From Mycteria americana (Eukaryota; Chordata; Aves; Ciconiiformes; Ciconiidae): a DNA stretch of 64,000 bases. Location of the stretch: NCBI RefSeq assembly GCF_035582795.1, contig NC_134370.1, forward strand, positions 42,085,501 through 42,149,500. The letters run 5' to 3'. Positions 11,780 through 53,057 of this stretch are shown here, piece by piece. Positions within the stretch are counted from its first letter, which is position 1. Each line of letters starts with the position of its first letter. Position numbers and translations under genes: made by a program. Under the pieces are notes generated by a model. It ran no database searches, was not told the DNA's origin, and saw nothing but the letters and a program-made list of their open reading frames with translations.

Positions 11780-12903
11780 CATCCCATTCCGTCCTTCTCT
11801 CTAAACTGGAGAGATACAGACTTGATGGGTGGACTGTTCAGTGGATAAGGAATTGGTTGGATGGTCACATCCAGAGGGTAGCGGTCAATGGCTCAATGTC
11901 TAGGTGGAGATCAGTGACAAGTGGTGTCCCTCAGGGGTCCATACTGGGACCAGTGCTGTTCAATATTTTCATCAATGGCATTGACAGCGAGATCGGGTGC
12001 ATCCTCAGCAAGTTTGCAGATGACACTAAGCTAAGCGGTGCAGTTGACACGCCAGAAGGACGGGATGTCATCCAGAGGGACCTGGACAAGCTGGAGAAGT
12101 GGGCCTGTGTGAACCTCATGAGGTTCAACAAGGCCAAGTGCAGGGTCCTACACCTGGGTCAGGGCAATCCTCAGTTTCAATACAGGCTGGGGGATGATGT
12201 GATTGAGAGCAGCCCTGCGGAAAAGGCCTTGGGGGTACTGATGGATGAAAAGCTGGACATGAGCCAACAATGTGCGCTCGCAGCCCAGAAGGCCAACTGT
12301 ATCCTGGGCTGCATCAACAGAAGCGTGGCCAGCAGGTCGAGGGAGGTGATTCTGCCACTCTGCTCTGCTCTGGTGAGACCTCACCTGGAGTACTACATCC
12401 AGCTCTGGAGCCCTCAACACAAGAAGGACATGGAGCTGTTGGAGCAGGTCCAGAGGAGGGACATGAAAATGACCTGAGGGCTGGAGCACCTCTCCTATGA
12501 GGACAGGCTGAGGGAGGTGGGGTTGTTCAGCCTGGAGAAGAGAAGGCTGTGGGGAGACTTTATAGCAGCCTTCCAGTACTTAAAGGGGGCCTATAGGAAA
12601 GATGGGGAGAGACTTTTTATCAAGGCCTGTTGTGACAGGACAAGGAGCAATGGTTTTAAACTAAGGGAGGGCAGATTTAGACTGGATTTAAGAAAGAAAT
12701 TTTTTACAATGAGGGTGGTGAGGCCCTGGAACAGGTTGCCCAGAGAGGTAGTGGAGGCCCCATCCCTGGAAACATTCAAGGTCAGGTTGGATGGGGCTCT
12801 GAGCAACCTGATCTAGTTAAAGATGTCGCTGCTCTTGCAGGGGGGTTGGACTAGATGACCTGTAAAGGTCCCTTCCAATCTAAAGCATTCTATGATTCTA
12901 TGA
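11780..12903 (+). mobile_element. CR1 LINE, 5'-truncated copy with reverse-transcriptase frame
   Basis: This is a non-LTR retrotransposon copy of the CR1 family. The open frame encodes the later part of the reverse transcriptase: [13 protein letters not shown], the catalytic FADDTK box at 12013-12030, and downstream [19 protein letters not shown], a CR1 signature. A TGA at 12475-12477 interrupts the frame, which otherwise continues to a TAG at 12814-12816. A short 3' UTR follows and ends in two copies of ATTCTATG (12887-12902), the diagnostic CR1 3' terminus. The 5' end is truncated, as is usual for CR1. The frame becomes recognisable near 11780 (SHSVLLSKL), so the left boundary is approximate. 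No N-terminal endonuclease is present. The copy is not expected to be autonomous, and no protein product is expected. Confidence 0.93.
12887..12902 (+). repeat. CR1 3'-terminal direct repeats
   Basis: Two perfect copies of ATTCTATG mark the end of the CR1 insertion. CR1 elements lack a poly(A) tail and end in such 8-bp repeats. Confidence 0.9.
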
Positions 12904-15900
12904 CAATGGAGAGCTTTCAGGTTGTTTTTAACTGTATCATGTTATTGGGGCTACTTAGTTTGCTGTAGCATGAATGTCAACTGACATTTGATCCTGCTGA
13001 AAGTTAAAGGGCTGTTAACCTGTTTTGAGAGAGGCTTTTCTTTACATCCTGAAGTTCTTCCCAAGCAGTTCAGTCTGACTGACCAGGTTACCTGTTTGCT
13101 GCCAGGTGCTCCCAGTTCCCCAAACTCAGTTTTCTCTGACGATGACATAAAACAGTAGCTCAAGGCTTGCACAAAAAGATCTCAGCTGGCTCGCTGTGGA
13201 AGTTCAGTGGCTGTGCGTGATGTTGGACTTGGGGTGAGAGAAGGTTACTGGGGGGGATGGGAAAGAAGGTTTTCCTTCAAGTCAGGGAAGCGTAATGGGT
13301 GGATGGCTAAATAGATGTAGATGCTTCATAAAAGCTGAGCAGAGGGTGGCCTTTGCGTAGGAGGAGAATGGAAGTGTCCACTGTGGTCTGCACTACTTCG
13401 CATTGCCTTGGACGGAGATGGGCTGAGGTCTGAGCCAACATGTGCACAGATGCCTGTGGAAACCCAGCTGGAAAGACAAGGGAAGCAGTATAGGTCACAC
13501 TATTGCAACAAAGCAGGGTGAACAAATAAACAAAATTATCTTCTTTCTCCATCTCCCTTTTTTATAGTGACAACAGGGATTGAGTGGCTGGGTCAGCAGT
13601 GTAACTCCAGGTGAGGTGCTCTGCTGAAGCCTGAATAGAACTGAACTCTCAGAGTGGGAAAGCTGCTGTTCAATCAAGTCTCTTGGTTTCTTTTCAGCAA
13701 GCAGAACATGCCTCATAGTTGTTGCTTTGGTTCAGTGCACTGTATTCTTTTAATGGCTTTTTAAAGGTGGACTGTGAGGGAGGGAGGGCAGATCGCTGAA
13801 GCATGCCTTGAGGAGGTACGTGTTCAATCTAACGCCATCCAAGACTTATAAATGCAGGGCCCTCCACCACCCAAGTACGCTCTGTTTAGGGAATTGAGCT
13901 GATGTGAACCACCGAACTGCTAGTCTCATCTGCCTTTCGGCTGGATGTGAGGTGAGCTAACGGACAATTGTGTGTCAAGACATACCCACAGCCCTTTATG
14001 AAATGTCCTGGTAGAATGTTGGTTCTGCTGGGCCCAGCCACTACAAAATAAGATGTTCAATATGTCTCTTCTCCCTCATGACAGCTGCCAGGAGCAACAC
14101 GGTTGTTTAGTGAACTCCATTGGGTTGCAAGTGCCGAAGATATGCTTGTTCTCATCATTCTTTGCCTGTTCCTCCTTTGTTCCAGTGATTCAGTTGATGT
14201 TTGAGGCTCATGGGAAGAGGTATCACTTGCTGTTATTGACTGCTGTCACTTGCTGTAACTGACTCTTGGCACACTGTTGGCAGCGTGGGCTTGGGCACTT
14301 TTAGTGACTTGAAGGAAACGGCTAAGAAGAAAAGAAACATGATTATTTTCTGGTATTTCCTTGTATGCAATATGCATTTTCAAAGACACTACATAAGTAG
14401 AAAATCGGTGTGATTGGATAAAGCACCCAACACGTTTCACAACTAGTAAATAATGACACCCTGATTTTTTAAAGCTTATTGCCTATAATTAAGGATGGCT
14501 TTTCTAGGAGAATGTTAAAAAGACTTCTCTACATTATTCTAAAAATTGTAAACTTGACATAAAGTTCACCAAACCTGAAGTCTCACAAAAGTTTTCCTTA
14601 ACATGGTTTCCTGAAGGAATGGTCATTTATCTTAGTCGGTGGCAGCATACGTCTGTCTTGGTTAGATAGCCTGCCTGGTAGCCTCTGTAACTGATTACAC
14701 TAGGAAACGGCATGGAGAAAAAGTGCTAAAATTCAGTAGTGTATTGCAGATCCTAAATCATCTGTCCTTGCACAGGTGTAAAGACAGATGAAAACAGGTG
14801 AACAACAAAGCCAATGAACACTGTGGGGTTCTTCGCTGTGCTGGCTGAAAAAGTGCTTGGTGCTAGGGAGAGCTTGTCTTCGTAACTGCCTGGAGTCTGG
14901 ACACGGAGGGAGTGACTGGTAGGAGCTGCTCTCATGCAGTGCTGGTTTCTTTGCAAGAGGATTAGGATGAATTTAGAGTTCAAAATGTTGTGATAGGAGC
15001 TGACTTTGCTACCTGCCCGTGCCTGTCCAGCTGCAATGCTACCTGGCTGCAGAAAGGTTGGGTTTTCTTGGCCCTTCCTTAACCTCTGTTGACTCTCCTT
15101 TGATCGTTACTGCTTTGGTGACAGTTTTATCTACCAGGCTGGCTATCTTATGCCTTTTTCTGTGCTAACCTGCTTTTGGAAGAAGACATATGTGGCTTTT
15201 AATCTTCTCACCTGAGTTGCCAGATTGCAGCAGTCTGTAGTGAAAATGGGTCTGTAAAAATGAGCCTTTGGGGTAATTTCGGGAACTGAGATCTTTATTC
15301 CAGTGTTGTAAAGGGGACAAGGTAGGGATACGGGCCAAAGTCTGTGATAGGGACAAGAAATCACATAGGGCAAAGGCAATGGATCTATAGCAGAAAATTA
15401 CACACAATAAATAAATATCTTTACTGCAATATGACACACCACAAAAAGATATGAACCCTTACCTTGCTTCCAAAGAGATTTGTAAAGTTGGTGTTATTAA
15501 TTCATCATTCAAGGTGAGTGCAAAGAAAACAGTGCACTTTTATCAGTAGAGCAAACTGCAGCGTCAAAGACCTGCCTTGGCTGAGCTCCTCCGTGTTTGG
15601 ATCTACAAGCTGCCCTGACCAGCTGTGGAAAGTCAGTCAGACAGAAATTGCTGGCTATTTCTGCTGCCATTTTCCTGACAAATACTCCTTTGCTTGTAGA
15701 ATGTCATCCAAGCCCCAGTAGGGATATTTTTTATACTTGTCTTGTTGAGATCCAACATAAAGATGAGGCAGTGCCAGTAGCCTTCAGGCAAATAAAAGCC
15801 CTTTCAGTTCTCATTCTGTGTTTGCCCAGTGGCTTTTTGCTCCATCACCTGCACTGTCTCTGCATTGTGTCTTCAAAATCTCAACCTACATGTCTGTCCT

Positions 15901-16854
15901 GAGATGAACACCAGCTCCTCTGCTGTGAAAGCAGCCATTGCTTGATCATCTCCGTGCTAGCTCACTAGGTGAAGCTGCATGTACAGCCCAGCATCCGCAC
16001 TGAGACATTGAGCCATTCGGATTGTGGTTTGGAGCCTCACATCTGTCCCAACTGGGTCATGGCTTGAGTTTGTAATGCACTTTGAATTGCCTGTGCCTTG
16101 GAGTGAAATCCTTTGCTGTCCTGGTTGCACTACCCGTTGTTGCTCTTCAGCTGTGGCATACAAATGCAAGGAGAGCGTGTGGTCTGTCTGCAAAACAGAG
16201 CTGAGATTGCTCTGGCCTCTGCAGGGCTGGCAGAGAAATCTCTAAGGCACTGTAGGTTTTTAAAGACAGGCAAAGGAAAGAAGAGAGGAATGAATGAATA
16301 AGGAAAAAAGAGAAATAAGAACAAAGAGGTGAGTGAGAAAAATCAAGGACCCCTGTCAGAACTTAGAGATCTGGGTGTTGAGTGGTGCTCAAAGGACAGG
16401 GCAAACGTTTGTACCTGCTCTAAAAAGGAGAGTGAAAGAAGCAGCTGTGTGATTGTACATTTTTCATTATTACCATTTCCCTAATGAGTATGGGGATTTG
16501 CTACATATGGGCTTGCTGTGTGGGCATGCCATCCCAATGGCTGGACCAGTTGCACTGGGAACCTTCAGAGCTGTCAGTTACAGACCAGAGGGTGTGTAGG
16601 AAAGTAAGAGCCTGATGGTGAGCATTAGTGGTTGTGTCACTGAGACACAGTGATTTAAAAAACAAAACACCTGGAATTCCCAGTTCTGGGTTGTTTAAAA
16701 TGAGCTCTGAAGTAATATGAGAAGTGGGTGGGCAGATAGGGGGCAGTGCATGTGCCCATCAATGGGAATTGTGTGGAGCACGAAGGTGGCTGTTAAATTG
16801 TCCTTAGAGGCGGAGATAGTTGTGAAGATAGCAGCTTGTTAAAAGCTCTCTCTT

Positions 16855-16882
16855 CACCCTTGTGAAGGATTTCACAAGGGTG
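16855..16882. repeat. Perfect 12-bp inverted repeat (hairpin)
   Basis: CACCCTTGTGAA and its exact reverse complement flank a four-base GGAT loop. There is no T-run afterwards and no transcript context. Confidence 0.9.
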
Positions 16883-19800
16883 CAGTTCTACAGAAGGATT
16901 CAAAGATATTTGAGAGCTTAAGCTGAATTTGAATGTATCTCCTGCCTCAGTGATCAGAACGCACTGATTACTATGATATTCTTCTTGTCTTCTCTAATTC
17001 TCTTTAGTCTAAAATGAGAGCAGTGTCTTGTTTTCCTGGATGATGCTTTAAAGATGCAAAGACCTAGGTCGGTGCAAAGCCTGTTCCTGGCTTGGGCTCT
17101 ATTCTCCCGTTGTGAAATCTTGGCGAACTGTTTTTGAAGTTACATTTTTTTGGCTGGCTGTAGCAGTCCCCAACAGCAGCGGGTGTTGCCAATGCTAGAG
17201 GTTTCTGTGGCTGATTTGTTGTCACTTCTGGAGCTTTTGTTTATCTCCAACAGCATTCCAAAAGTTGGGGGTGATCCCACATGTCTGAATTATAGAACAA
17301 GGAGAGAAAAAATAATGTTTCCTGCTCTCGTTAAAAGGCCTAATTGCTTATGCCAGCAGCTAGTGTCCTACCAGCCTGTATCTCTGATGCTTCTAACATA
17401 CTGTGCTTTGCTTTGCTTTTGTAGTTTGTAAAACTTCCTGATTTGATGTTTCATGAGTGAGGTTTTAGGGCTGCAGATCCAGACTTGATTTATACACGGG
17501 ATTCAAAACTATTTGTGAAAAGCCATGAGTGAAAGGTGAGGTAGATAAGCTGGAACTGCTTGTTGGGGCAGTTCAGTATCGGAGCTAGTATCTTTGCGGG
17601 CTGATACCAAAGCTATTATGTATGTTAATTTGTGGAATATTTAATTTTCAAAGGTACTGATCTTAATGCATTTGGTATTTGATGAGCAGAATTTGTTAGA
17701 CTCTTGGTGACTGAAGGATGCTCCGTTAACTGGGGTGACAGCCTCCCCTGGGACTTTGTTGTCTGCATATGACCAAAAGCTGCTGAGCCCGGGTCTGCCT
17801 TTCTTAGGTGTTTCTCCACTGATTTCCCCCATGGGCTCCCTCCTGAGAGCTGTCTTTAGGCTTTGTCCTCTGTAGGATCTCTTCCTCACTGTCTGCTGGT
17901 GGCAGAGTACTGCTGTGGTGGCTGTGGACTGGGGGAGCATGGAAGTGCAAGCGCTTTGCTGATCATGTAGGAAAACATCATCTGAACAAAGCTGGAGAAG
18001 CTGAGAAGAAATAGTGCTGAAGACGACAACTTTGTCTCCATCACTTGAAAAACTAAGCAAGGCACTGAAGCTGAAGCCTTCATCTGCAGGTTCCCCGATG
18101 CTAGGAAAGCAAATAGAGCAGAGACAGTCTAGTAGTGGAGTAATTTGAGTGCAGGGAGGCTCACTTATCTGGCTAGCATAGCCCTGGCACACCTGAGAGC
18201 TTGGCTTCCATGGCACACAGATTCAAGCTCGGCCATTCTTCCTGCTTTCTCCACCCTTTGCTCCTGCTTTGCCAAACTTAGACTGCAGAGCAGGTGGAAG
18301 CTGTGGAGTGAATGTTGTCACTAATAACATTGCAGCTGATCTTTGGGCTCCTCCTGAGGCTGTGATGTTAATTTAAGTGATGTTTTTCTAGCTAGATGTC
18401 AGCAAGGTAAGGGAATTCGTGCAAGGATTTAAGAGTACATAGTTGTGCAAAATCAGGGACGGTGACCTCCCCCTTTATATCTTTCATGTGGGGGAACACT
18501 TCAAGGGACACCCCTCTCCTTCCATGACACTTGCCCAAAGGCTGCAGTACTTCTGGGGTTGATACTATCCTATGAGCAAAAAGGATGTGGCCTGTTTTAA
18601 TTTCCACCTCTGCCACCTTGCAGGTGGGCAGGGGGCTGCGAGTGACATTTCGTTGTTGGTGAACTTGTTACACTAGGCATGTCGAGGTGGGTATTGAGGA
18701 AACTAGTGGTTGCGCCTGGCTTGCAAGCGTTCACGTGAGTCTTGGCACTTTGGGGTAATTTCTTGGGTTATGCTTGGGTGGGATTTTTGATTAGGAGGAT
18801 GCTGCAGTGGATTTTGAACTGGCAAGATGGCTGTAGCAAATGCCTCACAAGCCCATTTGGTGGAGTTATATATATATTTTGCTCTCTGTGGGTCCTGTTA
18901 GTGGAACAGTAGGTTGCACAATGGGCTCTTAAGAAAGCTTTTTGTCTGGAGATTTATTGTCTCTTTGAGATCTGGGTGTCAGGGCAATACAGACTTTCCA
19001 AGGGAGTGCTTAATAATCCCTGTTCTGTGTGCACAAGGGCAGTTACCTGGGGCATAACTTTCTTCTGTTCCTCCCAGTAAGGAGAGGAACAAAAGCCTCT
19101 GATCCTGTAAGCAGAGTGAGAATACCCACAAATAAAAATATTCCCTGTAATGCTTCAGCATATGTAATAGGGCCCAAAAGTTGCCAAATCATTCCTGAAG
19201 CTGCTTTTTACCAAGCAGGAAGGCTGCTCAAGTGCCCTTTTTTTCCCATCTGAAGAGATTTTGACCCCCTGCCTGCTTTGCTGTGGTGCTGCTTCTTTCC
19301 CCAGCTGCAGTAGGCTGAAGCTCTTACAGCTTGTTAAATAGCCCAAGAAGTTCTTTAATGAAAACTAATTGTCACTAATTTGCATGTCTCTTAAGGTAAG
19401 CAACTAGATTTTTTTTGCTTAATTTCTGATTCTGTTTCATCAATTACTTCCTTGAAAAGCACACACAAATTAAAACTTGAGGCAATAGCCACATATATTT
19501 AATTATTAGAAGTTAATGTTACAGAAGTTCATACCATTTTCTGCATTGTGCTTGGGAAAATAGAGGAGAAAAAAGCCTTGATCTTTTATACACAAAATGT
19601 TTCTTATTTGCACAAATTCTCAGCCAGGTTATGAGCAGTCAGTTTAATTCCTAGAAGGGAGATAGCTTTGACGAAGAAAGAAATGAAGAATGATGCAACA
19701 AATGGAGATAATGTTGACTTGTCTTCTGTCTCACTGATAGATATCTAGGGGAAACGTGGAGGTGTTACATGCTCTCAATGCTATTTTTTCTGTTACATGG

Positions 19801-21030
19801 TAACACAAGTTTTCTGTCTTTCCACTGACCTTTCTACTGTTCATTTTTAATGAGAAAGAATTGTTTTTCCTTCAAAAATGTCCTCACTGAAACTAGTTGT
19901 ATATCAGGCCAGAATATTTTATAGTGATCTATGGTTACAGAAGCCCCTCTTTCTGCCTTTTCTTTTACACAGACCCCTTCTTGCTGCGCCTCTTTATTCA
20001 GTAAATGTATTTCCCCACTTGCTTTGGTCTGTCGGGCACATTTTGAACCCATTTTCCAAGAAGATACACAAAGGAAAGGTAATGTGGTAAGGGTGTAAAG
20101 ATGTGAATTTAAAATTCATCCTGCAAGAGGAGAATATTAAATGTTTTTATCCAACTAAACAAAAAAAACCCCACCTAAAAATAATACTTACAGAAATTAA
20201 GATGCATAATTAACTCACCAGAGATAATAACTGGCTCTTCTATGCTCCTGTAGAGCAGAGCCACAAATACAATGACAACTATGGCTAATCTGTAATCACC
20301 TGTATTTTCCCTGAGATTTTACATACTTTTCCTGCCAGGTCAACATTGATTTGTAACAAATTTGCTCAAATCCGTGTGCAAATAAAAGATGAGATGCTGA
20401 CTCTGCGTGCTTTGATTTGGGCATGGCATACAGTTGCTTCTGAGCAGCAGCTAAACAGACTAAGCAGCCTTGGATAATGCTGGATGCCACCACGCTTGTG
20501 GGAAAGCTTGGCAGCTCATGCCATTCTGCTGTGCACCCCCAGACTTTCAGTCATTTAATGTGTCCTTCTCCTGATGTCCTCCAGGGGACAAGACGTAGCC
20601 TGTGTCCTGGCTAGGCAGTGGTTGCTGAGGGTTCCTTGTACCAGGATGTGCTTTTCCAATGGCTAATGTGTTCGAGCTTGTTTGCCTGTTCCTCCAACCA
20701 TGCTATATTGTTTTTATGGCAGGAACTTAATCTGCAGCTGGACAATTGAAAAACCAGTGTAAGGAAAGGCACAAAATGAGAGATGTTAGAAAGTGACCCC
20801 AGTATTATTTAGCTGAGTTAATCCCAAATGTAATACCATGGGTTTAACTGGAATTACACTGGGCATTAGTTCAGCTGATAGCTGATTGCACTGTAATAGT
20901 TGCCTGGCTTCAGGAGTTGGTTGAAGAGCTGCTGCTTGCCTCCTTCCAGTCCTATTCCTTCATCTCCACATCATCCCTGCTCCTCCTTCCACACACTGGG
21001 CCTTGTTCCTCCTCCAGTGAGCCCTCATTT

Positions 21031-21071
21031 GAGGAACCCCATTTATTAATAAATGAGGAACCCCATTTATT
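21031..21071. repeat. 24-bp tandem duplication, second copy partial
   Basis: GAGGAACCCCATTTATT occurs at 21031-21047 and again at 21055-21071, with TAATAAAT between them. The junction forms the palindrome CATTTATTAATAAATG. Confidence 0.9.
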
Positions 21072-22122
21072 CCACTATCTTTCCTTTCATCTCTCCCTTG
21101 GGGTTTCCCATTTTCTGTTTTAAGGGTCCTTCTCACACTTCTCAGGGAGATTTGCAAAATCCCATCTTTTTCCTTTTCCATTGAGGGGCTTCATTCAGGG
21201 CACCAGCATTTTAAACTCTGCTGGAATGAAGGGCAGAGATGAAATGGGAGTATTTTTACAGTGAAGGACATTCATGGCTCCTGGTGGTTGTGTGATGAAC
21301 AGGTACCAGGAGATGCTCACAACTCCCATGCCCAAAGCAGGCTCTTCATGTTGGACCTAGAGAGAGTGCTTGCTGTTCTGGGCATGATGAGAAGTGAGTT
21401 ACCTCCTCCTAGAGGAGAGGCAGCGCTATTTGCATAGCTGTCCTCTTAGCCCTGGGCTGGATTCATGGATGGATGGGTAGGGATCAAGAGGAAGTGGTCA
21501 GAGGGGAAGTGCCATGCTGGATCAGGCTGTGCATCCCCAGATGGACACAAATAACACGATGTGCAGAATTACACACCCACAGGGAATCTTTCTTCCTTCG
21601 TGACTGGCTCATGGGCCATCCCAAGGATGTAGTGTGGTTTCTTCCACCAGGATGTTGCCTGTCCTTCAGTTCAGCAATGTTCTGGGATTTGAGCTTTTCC
21701 AAAGGATTTTTGACAAAGCTGTCAGGTATGGGCTTCTGTTCCCCTCACCTGCTCTATGTGCCAGGGAACTCCTGTGTGTTTCTTTCTAACCTTCTTGGCA
21801 CTTTGGCCAAACAGTCAGGGACCAGCCTACAGTGTTGCTTGGTTTTAAACATTATTATCTTCCTCTAGAGGTAATTTTTTTACTTCTTTTGTGTGGGATC
21901 CTGTTCCTCCTCTTTCTCCTTGAACACGTGTGGTCTGGTTCGGGAGCAGGACCCATCCTTACCTGGATGATGCCTTTTACCCTAGAGGTACAGCTGGGCC
22001 AAATGCCCCTATTTCAGCAGTGAAACAGGCCTTTCTCCCCTCCATGCCCTGACAGCGGGAAGCCAGCTTGCCTGTCAGCTCTATGTCTGCAGGCAGGATG
22101 CCATAGCTGAGCCCAAGCTCGT

Positions 22123-22150
22123 CAGTTAATTTTAAGCAGTTAATTTTAAG
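22123..22150. repeat. Perfect 14-bp tandem duplication
   Basis: CAGTTAATTTTAAG is present twice head to tail, just upstream of the PAPSS2 CpG island. Confidence 0.9.
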
Positions 22151-22263
22151 GGAATTCTACACTGGCATCGTTAGGCCAGCATGCTGGGAGGTCGTTGCGT
22201 GTTGTCCCCTCCCTCGGTCGCGAGCAGTGACTCGTCCTTTGGGGTGCCGGACCCCGCACCGCC

Positions 22264-22473
22264 ATGACGCTCCCCCGGCGCTGCGCCCCTTACCTCAGAG
22301 CCCCCCTGCCGGGCTGGGGCGGGACGTTGCTTCCTCCCCGGCCCCGCTTCCCCGCTCGGGATTGCCAGCCTCCCTTCGCTGCGAGCCGGGGCGGAGGAGG
22401 AGGAGGCGGGGGCGGGCGCAGGGCGAGAGGGGCCGGCCCAGGGACGCGCTACGTGTCGCGGGAGCCCTTATAG
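22264..22473 (+). other. Possible upstream ORF in the PAPSS2 5' leader
   Basis: An ATG in good context (GCACCGCCATGA) opens a 69-codon frame, out of frame with PAPSS2, that stops 38 bases before the PAPSS2 ATG. The GGA-rich GC boxes make it encode a glycine run. It acts as a uORF only if transcription starts upstream of 22264, which is unknown. The peptide shows no recognisable domain. Confidence 0.3.
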
Positions 22474-22511
22474 CCCCGGCCCGGCACGGCCCGGCCCCGT
22501 CGCCGGTCACC

Positions 22512-50765
<28,254 letters not shown>

Positions 50766-52806
50766 CACTACTCCTCCTCCCTAGAAATACTTGTATTAAG
50801 AGTGAGCAATGATTGATTGATTCCCTATGACACAGATTAGTTACTTGGCATTTCCAGTGCTCTGACTGTAGGATTTTCCTACCTGGGTCAGAGTGTTTTT
50901 TACTAATCAGAAATACTTTGAGCCTGGTCCTTCTCCCCTTGAAGCTGCTGGGAGTGTCCCCGTGGAGCTGGAAGGGGAGGGCAGCAGGCCCTTTGTTCCC
51001 AGCTGAGTGTGGCTGCAGGAAGCCCAGCATGGCCTCTGTCCAGAAGGCCATCCAGATTGTTTTGGTGCCGCCAGAGCTGTGCACTGGCCCCTGGTGCAGA
51101 GCTGGGACCTCAGCACCGGGATAAAAATGTGTCTGTCCCCTGCATGGAGCAGAAATGAAGAAGTGCCTTTCTGCTACCCCTCGCTCAGCGCTGCCCAAAG
51201 AGGCAGGAGCAGCTGCTGAAGCGAGGAGCGGTTGCTGCTGCCAGGGTGGGAGGGAAACAAGCACTCGATGCTTGGATCCAGTTGCTGCCCTCCAGGTTGT
51301 GCGTTAGACAATTTTTGCTAACAAACCGGGATTTTTTTAATGCCCTTTTTTTAAAAGGATTTTTTTTAATCAGCCTTGACCATCACCAGTTCCTTGTGGC
51401 CAAGTTGATTGCTCACTGTTCTTCCTTGCTTCCTTCTGCTTAACCTCTCCGGTCAGAACATAACCTGGACTGAATGTTACTGGGTGCTCCAAGTTCAGTT
51501 TACCATGGGGACTCTGCCCTGGCCATCCCTGTGCTCACAGCCTGGTGGGCCCATGGGCGGGGAAGCTGTCATGGGAGGCACCATGAAGCCCGGGAGATCT
51601 CTGAGAAAGCTCAGGGCAGCAAGCAAAAATTGGGGATGCTGCTTACGTGCTTTCATGGGTATCCTCGCACCTGGCAGGACCAGATCCCGCTTTCCTCTGC
51701 CTGCACTCCTCCCATCCGAAAGGTGAATTAAAGGCAAAACAGCAAAATCACAGTGCAAGGTGGGTCCGAGCAGCTGTACCTGGTAAACCAGGTGAGAGTG
51801 CTTGCCCTCATCCATACCCGTAGCCCCATGTGGGTACAGGTGACCTGATTGTATCTGTGGGATGGGGGACGGCCAGAGGACAGCAGAAAAGTCCTTGGAT
51901 CTACCCCAGCTGTGTGGGGTGCTGCTGTGCGAGGGGTGATGGTGCTGATGGTGCTGCTGAGCAGCATGACTCAACGCTGAAGCTTTACCTGGCCCTGTCT
52001 GCGTCTCACCCCGAGCACATCCCGCTGGGACCAGCGTGTGGCTCAGTGGTGGTTGAGGTTTGAACGCAACGCCCTGCACGGCTGGGAGCCCCTCAGCTGC
52101 CTGCCTGCCCCTGCCTGTGCCTCGGTGTCCTGCCTGCAGTCAATGGAGGCTTTCCTGGGGAAAGGGCTGATCCTGCAGCCCCACTGTGCTGGTGGTGAGC
52201 AGCCTGCCGCCTCCTTGGCCACCATGCTCAGGTGTGAGGTTTTTAGGAGGGGAAGACAGCTATGCACTTGGTAGTTATTGCAACAACCTGAATTGATGTT
52301 TTCTTGTAGTCATCCTTTTTTAGTAGATGCCCCAGGACCAGTCAGAATGTATTTCAAATGAAATGGAAATAGCATTCTGCTCTTCTTGTTCTTCAGTTTT
52401 AATTATAAATTGATCTACGCTCCATAAAAACAATCACGCTTCTGCTTGTAACTTAGGATAGTGAGCTACACTGCAAGCTAAAATCTGTTTTGCTGTGGCC
52501 ATGGTACAGGGTCCAAGACTACGTATGCGACTGGGAATATTTTTGCAAAAAGGTTTTTTTTGTCAACTGCTTTTTGTTTTTCCTGTAATTTTTTTTAGGT
52601 ATTCCGAGCAAAGAGCCCAAAGCTGTATTATACCTCAAGAAAAATGCTGCAACACCCATGTTAGCAGCTGAAAGCATGCTAGCACCAGTGCCTTTTACAC
52701 TCAGGCCCTCTGGCAGGGACCTGGAAGACAAAAGCAATACTCCCATTTATGATTGCAATATTTGTCATTTTAAAGTAGCAAAATAGTGCTGTTGCTGCTC
52801 ATCTTA

Positions 52807-52824
52807 AAAAAAAAAAAAAAAAAA
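52807..52824. repeat. A-run in the PAPSS2 3' UTR
   Basis: About 18 uninterrupted A, followed by CAACAAAAAAACCC. It is encoded in the genome and could cause internal oligo(dT) priming in cDNA. Confidence 0.85.
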
Positions 52825-53057
52825 CAACAAAAAAACCCTGCAGTAAACCCAAATGGTTACAGCAAAACACAAATGTTGTATTACCCTTTTAAAATAGTGT
52901 AGTGTACTGATTACCTCTGATTAAAATAGAGTATTTTTTTTTTAATAGTGTATTTATTAAAGACATGAGACTGGAATTTGTACCTCAACTGATGCATCTC
53001 ATGATTTAATATATTCTGAACTTGATACTCTGCTACAAAACACTCACTTTTAGTACA

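Larger units (their letters stand above)
12904..22199. other. Intergenic MINPP1-PAPSS2, second part (upstream of the PAPSS2 promoter)
   Basis: No supported gene was seen. The longest open frame (17641-18216, minus) shows no recognisable domain. Local structures are a perfect 12-bp stem hairpin at 16855-16882, a short tandem duplication at 21031-21071 and a 14-bp tandem duplication at 22123-22150. GC content rises only in the last few hundred bases, towards the PAPSS2 CpG island. Confidence 0.6.

Noticed and set aside
17641-18216. 191-codon open frame on the minus strand in intergenic DNA
   Set aside because: No recognisable domain, low-complexity composition, and no CpG island, splice structure or poly(A) signal tied to it.
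51495-52079. 194-codon minus-strand open frame in the PAPSS2 3' UTR
   Set aside because: The GC-rich UTR favours long chance frames, and no domain or homology was recognised.
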